A stretch of 13,962 nt of DNA, taken from NCBI GenBank assembly GCA_029879595.1, contig JAOUPZ010000037.1:1-13962 (forward strand), read 5' to 3'. The position numbers and the translations under genes were made by a program. This document shows positions 8,052 to 13,532 of the stretch, piece after piece. Within the stretch, counting starts at the first letter, position 1, and every line of letters starts with the position of its first letter. Under the pieces are notes generated by a model. The model did not search any database, was not told where the DNA came from, and was given only the letters and a program-made list of their open reading frames with translations. The stretch is from Deltaproteobacteria bacterium. Lineage in GTDB: Bacteria > SAR324 > JACQKK01.

Positions 8052-9121
8052 CAAGGCACCTCCTCTTCGCCGGCTGGCGGGGGGGGGAAAAGATAGACCT
8101 TGTCCCTGCCGGCATCCTCCAGCACCTTGACGGCCCTGTTTCTGAGCGAGGTTATGGGAATGCCCCTGGTGGAGGGGTTCACCTGTAAATCCTGCACCCT
8201 GGTCTGCCGAAACAGCCTGCCGTCCAGCAGATAGTTGGTGGTGAGTGGAAACACCACCGGGCGGGCGGCTTCATTTTCCACCAGTTCCGCGAAATCGCTG
8301 AACTCAATCACCAGTTTCCAGGGCCTCTCCCCGCCCTGTACAACGGTCTCCATCCTCACCGGAACCATATAGTGCCTGTCTATCCATACTCCCATCTCCG
8401 CCCCGTCACTCAGCAGAAACATGAACCTGTCCTTCTCGCCCCGCACCAGACTCATCCGGGAGGGGTTTATCCCCCAGGCTCTCATTCCCCTTTTCCAGGC
8501 GGAATATGATGTTTCAAGAAACGGCATGAAGGGCGGGACAATATCCTCGGTTACAAATACGCGTTCAGGATCAAGCCCCGCGGAAACCGGGCTGACCCCT
8601 TCCTCCCAGAAGAAATGCAGTGGCTGCCCCTCAAGGGAGCTGGTCTCCACCCCCAGAAAGCGTCCGTTTATCCAGAATACTTCCTGGCTGAAGGACCATT
8701 CCGGCTGGGGTACGGGAAGATGCTCACCGCTGCTCTCCTGGTCCCCGCCTTCCTTTTCGAATGGATTGAATACCGTGGTGGTGGCCTTGAACACCAACCG
8801 GTGGAGCTGCCCGCCGGGGGTGGCGATCATCTGTTCCAGCTCTTCGAAGCCCGGCTGATAGGCCCCTGCGGTGGAAACCAGGGTCAACGCCCCCGACAAC
8901 GATGCCCCCAGCACCCCTGCCGCCAGCAGCGCCGATACCAGCAGCGCCGGTATCGCCCTCCGGCCCGCGGCAAACCGGGATAAACTGCGACCGCCGGTTC
9001 TGAGCCCCGCATTCGGTGACTGCCTGGACACTGGCTTGATTTCTGTGGGCATTGCCGGCACTTGTTGCAAAAGCGCCGTCCCCGGGGCGGCGCTGTTTCG
9101 GGGTTTCTGCTCCGGCTTCAT
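8051..9121 (-). CDS. Exported protein of unknown function, possibly LolA/MucB-like
   Basis: The protein is 356 residues from the ATG at 9121. It has a long basic, proline-rich N-terminus, a hydrophobic segment at about 57-83 and a possible cleavage after STAGA (about 87). The mature part is beta-rich with aromatic strands (WSFSQEVFWINGRFLGVE; MGVWIDRHYMVPVRMET; WKLVIEFSDF). This resembles the unclosed-barrel fold of LolA and MucB/RseB lipoprotein-handling proteins, but I see no diagnostic motif and treat the family as a guess. It is the first gene of the envelope operon and its stop overlaps the SurA-like start, so it probably acts in the periplasm or at the inner membrane with those partners. 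The start is uncertain: an in-frame TGA bounds the frame not far upstream, and TTG 9136, ATG 9121 and ATG 9052 are all possible, none with a good ribosome site. ATG 9052 would give a more usual signal peptide. Confidence 0.72.
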   Translation of the reverse strand: MKPEQKPRNSAAPGTALLQQVPAMPTEIKPVSRQSPNAGLRTGGRSLSRFAAGRRAIPALLVSALLAAGVLGASLSGALTLVSTAGAYQPGFEELEQMIATPGGQLHRLVFKATTTVFNPFEKEGGDQESSGEHLPVPQPEWSFSQEVFWINGRFLGVETSSLEGQPLHFFWEEGVSPVSAGLDPERVFVTEDIVPPFMPFLETSYSAWKRGMRAWGINPSRMSLVRGEKDRFMFLLSDGAEMGVWIDRHYMVPVRMETVVQGGERPWKLVIEFSDFAELVENEAARPVVFPLTTNYLLDGRLFRQTRVQDLQVNPSTRGIPITSLRNRAVKVLEDAGRDKVYLFPPPPAGEEEVP

Positions 9122-9448
9122 CAACGGGATTGACAAGCTCAGGGTGAAATCAATAGGGTTTCAGGTGGCCCCCGGTATGGCCAAAATGCCTCCGGTGGCC
9201 CGCCTGAATATCATTCAACATTGACTCAGCTGGCTTGTAAATGCAATGTCAGGGGACGCACGCCTGGCAACCGGAAGGGCTGTTTCATCCCGGCCCTTGG
9301 TATCCGGCGCATTTAAGGGCAACATGTACAATAAATCTGTCGCTGCGGCCGGGACCAGGACAGCCTGACCCGGAACCGCAAGGCGATGCCATTCAGCATA
9401 CAGACCCGGCACCTGGTGAACGGGCCTGAAATAAGGAAGATAACGGGA
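9122..9448. other. Divergent intergenic region, envelope operon / hemC
   Basis: No gene, and no recognisable riboswitch. A TACAAT (9327-9332) reads toward hemC with a poor -35 region; if used, the hemC leader would be about 110 nt. TTGACT occurs at 9221-9226 without a -10 box at a proper distance. I could not find a clear promoter for the leftward operon. A sequence of the form GACAAGCTCAGGGTGA (9132-9147) lies beside the possible operon starts. Confidence 0.4.
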
Positions 9449-10393
9449 ATGAAGAGCGAATACAGGGTTGGAACCAGGGGCAGCGACCTGGCCATGCAGC
9501 AGACCGAGTCCATCATCGCCATGATGAAACAAAACTATCCGGACACCGGCTTCAGCATAGTGGAGATTGTCACCCACGGAGACCGCTTCCAGAACAAGCC
9601 TATCACGGAGATGGGAGAGGCGGTGGACCGGGGTATATTCAACACCGCGCTGGAACAGGCCGTCCTGAAGGACGAGGTGGACTTCGCCACCTGCTCATTC
9701 AAGGACGTGGAGACAGACCTGCCCCAGGGACTGACGGCTGTGAGCGTGGGAAGGCGCGAGGATCACCGGGATGTGCTGGTCAGCCGGCACGGCGTTGGTC
9801 TGGCCGATTTGCCCCGGGGGGCGGTGCTGGCCACCAGCAGCCCCCGCCGGGTCAGCCAGCTCAAGGCCTTCCGCGACGACTTCAATTTCGAGGCCCTCAG
9901 GGGCAATGTTCCCACCCGGGTGGAAAAGGAAAGCAAACGCTTTGACGGCGTGGTGCTGGCCGCTGCGGGAATGCTGCGGCTGGGCATGCAGGAGCATATC
10001 GCCGAGTATATCCCCGAGGAGGTGCTGCTGAGCGCCCCGGCCCAGGCGGCCATGGGGTGTGAGTATCTTTCCTCCCGTGATGATGTGGCCCGCCTGGTGG
10101 CTTCCATCCAGCACCCGGAAACGGAGCTGTGCGTGCGGTTGGAGAAAAAGCTGCTGATCCGGCTGAGCGGCGGCTGTTTCGCCCCCATTGGTGTACTGGC
10201 CGCCGTTAGCGGTGGAAACCTGCGGATCAGGTGCCGCATTGTCTCACTGGACGGTGCCCGCCGGGTGGAGGACGAAATCACCGGTGAGCCCGCCGCCGGA
10301 GAGGCGCTGGTTGAGGAACTGGCCGGACGAATCGCCGGTGCGGGGGGACTGGAAATCGTCCGGGAAACCCGGCTGGCCCTTCAGGGGAGTTGA
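9449..10393 (+). CDS. hemC: Hydroxymethylbilane synthase (porphobilinogen deaminase), divergent
   Basis: Joins four porphobilinogens into hydroxymethylbilane on a dipyrromethane cofactor, in tetrapyrrole synthesis. At 314 residues it is of normal length. Retained family residues are GTRGSDLA at 8-15 (R10 = E. coli R11), the SFKDV lysine and aspartate K85/D86 (K83/D84), SSPRR R133/R134, LRGNVPTR R151/R157, and the cofactor cysteine C243 in LSGGCFAPIG. Departures are marked. The mobile loop reads PITEMGEAVDRGIF instead of PLAKVGGKGLF (three residues longer, with the two lysines changed to E and R), AVHS reads ATCS, and PGQGALGIE reads PAQAAMGCE. The ATG at 9449 has AAGGAAG at 9433-9439 and aligns with the family start; the frame is open about 21 codons further upstream without a better site. 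No other hem gene is in view. The essential aspartate and cysteine suggest an active enzyme. Confidence 0.9.
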   Translation: MKSEYRVGTRGSDLAMQQTESIIAMMKQNYPDTGFSIVEIVTHGDRFQNKPITEMGEAVDRGIFNTALEQAVLKDEVDFATCSFKDVETDLPQGLTAVSVGRREDHRDVLVSRHGVGLADLPRGAVLATSSPRRVSQLKAFRDDFNFEALRGNVPTRVEKESKRFDGVVLAAAGMLRLGMQEHIAEYIPEEVLLSAPAQAAMGCEYLSSRDDVARLVASIQHPETELCVRLEKKLLIRLSGGCFAPIGVLAAVSGGNLRIRCRIVSLDGARRVEDEITGEPAAGEALVEELAGRIAGAGGLEIVRETRLALQGS

Positions 10394-10624
10394 CCGCACA
10401 GGGGGACGGGATCAGGGCGGGGGAAGTTCGCAGAGCACTGGCGTTGCGCTGACTCACGCGCACTCACAGCGTGTTCACAGCGTGTTCACAGCGCACTCAC
10501 AGCCTACTCACGGAGTGTTCACAGCGCACTCACAGCCTGCTCACGGAGTGTTCACGGCAGCTTTCTACGATGTGATTTCCAGTGCCTTATTCAGTGCTTT
10601 CTACCGCGCCTTCTTCTGTGTGAT
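10394..10624. other. Repeat-filled region between convergent hemC and metC
   Basis: The 231-bp gap between the two convergent stops is largely repeats: the 11-bp array and a degenerate duplication that enters the end of metC, both listed separately. I see no hairpin with a T-run serving either gene. A rightward open frame through the region gives an 11-residue peptide repeat because of the 33-bp super-period, but it starts inside hemC and lacks a ribosome site. Confidence 0.6.
10448..10557. repeat. Tandem array of ten 11-bp units
   Basis: Ten head-to-tail units of exactly 11 bp follow the form NNNNYTCACRG, apart from a first unit that is degenerate at its end. Variants are CGCACTCACAG (three), CGTGTTCACAG (two), AGTGTTCACAG/AGTGTTCACGG and CCTACTCACGG/CCTGCTCACGG. 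Units 5-7 (10492-10524) and 8-10 (10525-10557) form a 33-bp direct repeat with two differences, so the array has grown by triplet duplication as well as by single units. Eleven bases is not a multiple of three and the array is not in a gene. Spacing is close to one DNA turn, so all TCAC cores face the same side of the helix. Confidence 0.93.
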
Positions 10625-10633
10625 TTACAGTGC
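10560..10633. repeat. Imperfect duplication next to the 11-bp array, reaching into the metC stop
   Basis: A module starting GCTTTCTAC and ending TGTGATTTMCAGTGC occurs at 10560-10585 and again at 10596-10633; the second copy has about 12 extra bases in the middle. The 15-base ends (10571-10585 and 10619-10633) differ at one position. The second copy covers the last two codons and stop of metC. Confidence 0.75.
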
Positions 10634-11785
10634 GTTCAGGCCCCGCTCCAGGTCTTCCTCCAGGTCCCCCGGGTCCTCCAGCCCAATATGAAAGCGCAGC
10701 ACAAAACCCGGCTCGTCCCAGCGGGTGGTAGTGCGAGACCGGGTTCCATAAACGGGCAATACCAGGCTCTCGTATCCTCCCCAACTGGCCCCCAGCCTGA
10801 ACAGCCGCAGATTGCCGATCAGTTTTTCCACCACCTCCTCCCGGGTTTCGTGCAGGACCACCGAGAACAGCGAGGCCGCGCCTGTGAAGTCGCGCTTCCA
10901 GATCCCGTATCCCGGGTCATCGGGCAGGGCCGGGTAGAGCACACGCTTCACCTCGGGGCGCGCTGCCAGCCAGCGGGCTATTCTCAGGCCGGACTCCTGG
11001 TGGCGGGCCATGCGGACGGCCATGGTCCGGAGCCCCCGCAGCGCCAGATAGCAGTCGTCAGGTCCGGGGATATCGCCCATCTCCCCCACGCAGTCCTTCA
11101 CCCTGCGGAACAGCTCCCTGCTGCGACAGGTGATGTGTCCGATGACCAGATCCGAGTGCCCGGCGATGTACTTGGTGCCAGCCTGGATGGAGACATCCAC
11201 CCCGTGGGTGAAGGGCTTGAAGAACAGCGGCGTGCCCCAGGTGTTGTCCAGCAACAGCAGCGCCCCTCCCCGGTGGGCCGCCGAGGCCAGCGCGGGAATG
11301 TCCTGCATCTCAAATGTGCCCGAACCCGGTGATTCGGCGAATACGACCCGCGTGTTTTCCCGCAGCAGGCCGGTAATCCCTTCCTCACCCAGCAGGGGGT
11401 CATAGTAGGTGGTTTCCACTCCCATGCGCTTGAGGATACCGTCACAGAACGTCCGGGTGGGATGGTATACGCTGTCCACCATCAGCAGGTGATCCCCCGC
11501 GCCCAGAAAGCTCAGCAGCCCCAGGCTCACCGCCGCCAAGCCGGATGAGGTGGCCACGCTGCCCTCACCGCCTTCAAGGGCCGCCACCGCATCGCTGAGG
11601 GCAAAGGTGGTCGGGGTGCCCAGGGCCCCATACATTATTCCGTCGTATTTGCGGTCCAGACGCTGCCGGAAGTCGGCCAGACTGTCATAGACTATCGTCG
11701 AGGCGTGATATACCGGGGGATTCAGAATTCCCTGGTGTCGTTCGGGCTGTTGGGAGAGATGGACCAGCCGGGTCTCGTCTTTCAT
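10625..11785 (-). CDS. metC: Cystathionine beta-lyase (PLP-dependent)
   Basis: Splits cystathionine to homocysteine, pyruvate and ammonia in methionine synthesis; members of the family also act on cysteine. The protein is 386 residues (E. coli MetC 395) and resembles that enzyme along its length. QAGTKYIAGHSDLVIGH holds the PLP lysine (K205), LLLLDNTWGTPLFFK holds the aspartate that contacts the PLP nitrogen (D180), and IARWLAARPEV, WKRDFTGAASLFS, SWGGYESL and RFHIGLED are further family blocks. One oddity: the YxRRGT segment, whose arginine binds the PLP phosphate of the neighbouring subunit, reads Y52-GALGT with alanine at that place. The ATG at 11785 is preceded only by a weak AGAGA; a TTG six codons upstream is less likely. 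It is monocistronic and flanked by two different tandem-repeat arrays. No SAM riboswitch is evident upstream. Confidence 0.9.
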   Translation of the reverse strand: MKDETRLVHLSQQPERHQGILNPPVYHASTIVYDSLADFRQRLDRKYDGIMYGALGTPTTFALSDAVAALEGGEGSVATSSGLAAVSLGLLSFLGAGDHLLMVDSVYHPTRTFCDGILKRMGVETTYYDPLLGEEGITGLLRENTRVVFAESPGSGTFEMQDIPALASAAHRGGALLLLDNTWGTPLFFKPFTHGVDVSIQAGTKYIAGHSDLVIGHITCRSRELFRRVKDCVGEMGDIPGPDDCYLALRGLRTMAVRMARHQESGLRIARWLAARPEVKRVLYPALPDDPGYGIWKRDFTGAASLFSVVLHETREEVVEKLIGNLRLFRLGASWGGYESLVLPVYGTRSRTTTRWDEPGFVLRFHIGLEDPGDLEEDLERGLNAL

Positions 11786-11921
11786 TATCGATTCTCTGGG
11801 CAAAGAAAGTCTGGATGAGGGTTTTCCGGCCCGCGCAAACCGGATGGCCGGGGCGGACGATGGTGACTTGTTCCAGACTATGCCCTGGCAGGGCGGTGAT
11901 CAAGGCCCCGCGTATCAACAA

Positions 11922-11986
11922 GGCTTTCCAGTAAAGCCGTGCAGTAGGGCTGTGCAGTAGGGCTGTGCAGTAAGGCTGTGCAGCAA
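11922..11986. repeat. Tandem array of five 13-bp units
   Basis: Five head-to-tail 13-bp units fit GGCTGTGCAGTAR: 11922-11934 (two changes), 11935-11947 (AGCCGTGCAGTAG), 11948-11960, 11961-11973 and 11974-11986. The last three differ from each other only at their 3' ends. The array lies 137-201 nt upstream of the metC ATG, beyond the lipoprotein terminator. The unit length rules out in-frame peptide repetition. Confidence 0.9.
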
Positions 11987-12013
11987 AGAGGCGGGAAGAA
12001 CGCCCGAAGCATT

Positions 12014-12058
12014 GAGAAAACAGCGCGGCCGCCCCGGCGACAGGCACCGGAGCGGCCG
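12014..12058 (-). terminator. Rho-independent terminator of the lipoprotein gene
   Basis: On the minus strand a 13-pair GC-rich stem (arms 12046-12058 and 12026-12038, with G-U pairs at the two non-Watson-Crick positions) closes a 7-nt loop. It is followed after five bases by TTTTCTC (12014-12020). It begins about 27 nt after the stop of the gene ending at 12085 and separates that gene from metC. Confidence 0.78.
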
Positions 12059-12084
12059 TGAATGCAGCAAAGAATTCCGGAGGA

Positions 12085-12984
12085 TTACTTGCCTCCTTCC
12101 TCCTTGTAGTACTCGGAGAAAACCCGAGCCATCTTCTCGCCATGGCCCGTGAACAGATTCTCGTGCTGAAGGGGGTTCACCGCATAGGTCACCATGGCGG
12201 CGTTGCCGCTGCTCACGGCGAACCACTGGCGCATTTCCAGGGCCACATTGCCCTCCTTGTCCACGATGGTGGCCAGGAAGGCCGAGCCGGTGCTGCCGGA
12301 GCCGGTGCCGCCGATGCAGGCATCGCAGCTGAAGGACATGCCGGGATCGTTGATGATCATCGCGCCATCCACACCCAGGGCGGCGATGGCCTCCTTGATG
12401 AACTTCTTCTCGTCAGCCCCGCCCTGGATGGCCGAGGGTGCGCCGGACCAGCTCGGTGCCAGGCCCCAGTTGGGAATTCCTTCGGGGCTGGCTCCCTCGT
12501 TGCCGGGGTTGTTGCCCATGGCGCTGGACAGGGATGACAGCATCCCCAGGGCCTTGCCGGCGGATGAAGAGTCCTGCTCCTTCTTCGCGGCGGCCTTCTC
12601 CTCCTCCTGCTTTTGCACCTTCTTGGTAGCCAGTTCGCGATAGGCCTTGTTCCCCATCATCTCATCCTGGGAGATAGCCTTGAAGCTGAGCCCCTTGGAG
12701 TTCAGGTTTTCAATGAAGCTTTTCTGGGCTACCGAGGCTGCAGTGGGGCCGTTATTGGCCGTGGCCATCTCGGTCGCCATTTGCAGCAGGCCCTTTTTGG
12801 GAGGATCCTGCGGATTATCGCGGTAGTTGATGGACTCAGGAACGGTGTAAAGTATCACGGCCAGCTTGCCGATCTTTTCGATGCCGGATTTATCGAACTC
12901 AACCCGGGACGCCGTGCAGCCGGTAAGGGTGAAGGCCAACAGGGCCAGTCCCAGCAGGGCCATGGCGGAAAAACTTTTCTTCAT
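12085..12984 (-). CDS. Lipoprotein of unknown function
   Basis: A 299-residue protein whose signal peptide (MKKSFSAMALLGLALLAFTL) ends in the lipobox LTGC, so C23 would be lipidated; T24 after it favours the outer membrane. Next comes a compact region KIGKLAVILYTVPESINY (38-54). A charged Lys/Glu/Ala helix follows (KKVQKQEEEKAAAKKEQD, 121-138), then a Ser/Gly/Pro-rich low-complexity stretch (about 139-190). The C-terminal domain begins DEKKFIKEAIAALGVDGAMI and contains a CDAC cysteine pair (220-223) beside a Gly/Ser loop. I recognise no family; the layout is of an anchored periplasmic protein with a linker between two domains. ATG 12984 has AAGGA ending 8 nt upstream; the frame is open further up but without a signal peptide there. 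It has its own promoter and terminator and so stands alone. Confidence 0.8.
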   Translation of the reverse strand: MKKSFSAMALLGLALLAFTLTGCTASRVEFDKSGIEKIGKLAVILYTVPESINYRDNPQDPPKKGLLQMATEMATANNGPTAASVAQKSFIENLNSKGLSFKAISQDEMMGNKAYRELATKKVQKQEEEKAAAKKEQDSSSAGKALGMLSSLSSAMGNNPGNEGASPEGIPNWGLAPSWSGAPSAIQGGADEKKFIKEAIAALGVDGAMIINDPGMSFSCDACIGGTGSGSTGSAFLATIVDKEGNVALEMRQWFAVSSGNAAMVTYAVNPLQHENLFTGHGEKMARVFSEYYKEEGGK

Positions 12985-13045
12985 TTGATCATCCTTTGCT
13001 TGATGTGGTTTCCGAGTTTGGATGGCAGGGCCATCCTGAAACATT

Positions 13046-13075
13046 AATAGAAACATTTTTTGGGAATTATGTCAA
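13046..13075 (-). promoter_or_regulatory. Sigma-70 type promoter for the lipoprotein gene
   Basis: Read on the minus strand, TTGACA (13070-13075, perfect) is followed by 18 nt and TCTATT (13046-13051, four of six). Transcription would start near 13038-13040, about 55 nt before the ATG at 12984. The -35 box overlaps the palindrome at 13073-13086. Confidence 0.55.
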
Positions 13076-13086
13076 TTATATAATTG
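13073..13086. promoter_or_regulatory. AT-rich palindrome, possible operator
   Basis: CAATTATATAATTG is a perfect 14-bp palindrome. It sits inside a wider imperfect one in which ATTATGTC (13066-13073) faces GACATATT (13093-13100). It overlaps the -35 box of the lipoprotein promoter. Position and symmetry suit a dimeric regulator, but the match to a known site is not clear and the local AT richness weakens the case. Confidence 0.35.
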
Positions 13087-13208
13087 TTTTTAGACATATT
13101 ATCCGAACAGGATATTAATGGCTTTATGGATATTCAGCAATAATAGATCCTACTCAGAGGGGACCGCCGGGGGCCTTTTGCGCCTGGAAGCCAGAAAGGC
13201 GCACCGCG

Positions 13209-13237
13209 TTGACTTGCCGGCCGGGCGATTCTATAAT
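13209..13237 (+). promoter_or_regulatory. Near-consensus sigma-70 promoter upstream of ftsH
   Basis: TTGACT (13209-13214), a 17-nt spacer and a perfect TATAAT (13232-13237). Start would be near 13244, leaving a leader of about 290 nt before the ftsH start at 13533. Confidence 0.75.
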
Positions 13238-13338
13238 TTTTTATACAGGTTTGATTTGAAAAAAATATTTGCCAAAACCGCCCCAAAGCCCCCCGGGCAG
13301 GGTATACCTTGTAAAAACGGTTGGAAAAAGCCGCCGGC

Positions 13339-13390
13339 CAGGCGTTGAATATGGATATAACGGCCTGAATGATGTTTTTTTGCCAGGCCG
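13339..13390 (+). promoter_or_regulatory. Possible attenuator-like pair of competing hairpins in the ftsH leader
   Basis: Hairpin A pairs CAGGCGTT (13339-13346) with AACGGCCTG (13359-13367, one bulged G) and is followed after seven bases by seven T (13375-13381), as in a weak terminator. Hairpin B pairs CGGCCTG (13361-13367) with CAGGCCG (13384-13390) and puts the T-run in its loop. They share 13361-13367 and so exclude each other. The long gap from stem to T-run makes A a doubtful terminator. Confidence 0.35.
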
Positions 13391-13532
13391 GGGCGAACCA
13401 GACACCGGGCCGGGCGGTCAAATCTAAAGGCGTGCCGAAAGCCGCCGCCAGAGCAAAGACTTCGGCAACTCAACCGACCGGCCTTTAACAGCCGCCAGGA
13501 AAGGCAGTCGCACCAGAAAACATCGAGGACAC

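Larger units (their letters stand above)
11786..12084. other. Intergenic region upstream of metC
   Basis: Contains the terminator of the lipoprotein gene, the 13-bp array, and presumably the metC promoter. The best candidate in the leftward direction is TTGATC followed after 17 nt by TAGTCT, between the array and metC, but the -10 match is poor and I do not list it. A GCCCTGGCAGGGC palindrome (11882-11894) lies inside that spacer. Confidence 0.4.
12985..13532. other. Divergent intergenic region, lipoprotein gene / ftsH
   Basis: The 548 bp hold the two divergent promoters, an AT-rich palindromic stretch (about 13030-13140, much lower in G+C than its surroundings) and the long ftsH leader with its hairpins. 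A 76-codon rightward frame at 13118-13348 is not supported: it spans the ftsH promoter and has a biased, non-conserved-looking composition. I see no tRNA or other known RNA. Confidence 0.5.

Noticed and set aside
9221..9249. Promoter for hemC starting TTGACT
   Set aside because: The -35 is good, but no -10 box of acceptable quality lies at 15-19 nt.
10448..10557. CRISPR array
   Set aside because: Units are contiguous 11-mers with no unique spacers and no cas genes are nearby.
10188..10691. Plus-strand frame with an 11-residue peptide repeat (HGVFTAHSQP-like)
   Set aside because: It begins inside hemC in another frame, has no ribosome site, and its periodicity is explained by the 33-bp DNA super-repeat.
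11786..12013. SAM riboswitch upstream of metC
   Set aside because: No SAM-I core motifs or matching stem pattern could be found on the minus strand.
13118..13348. 76-codon plus-strand frame upstream of ftsH
   Set aside because: It contains the ftsH promoter, shows no recognisable domain, and has only a weak AGGA before its ATG.
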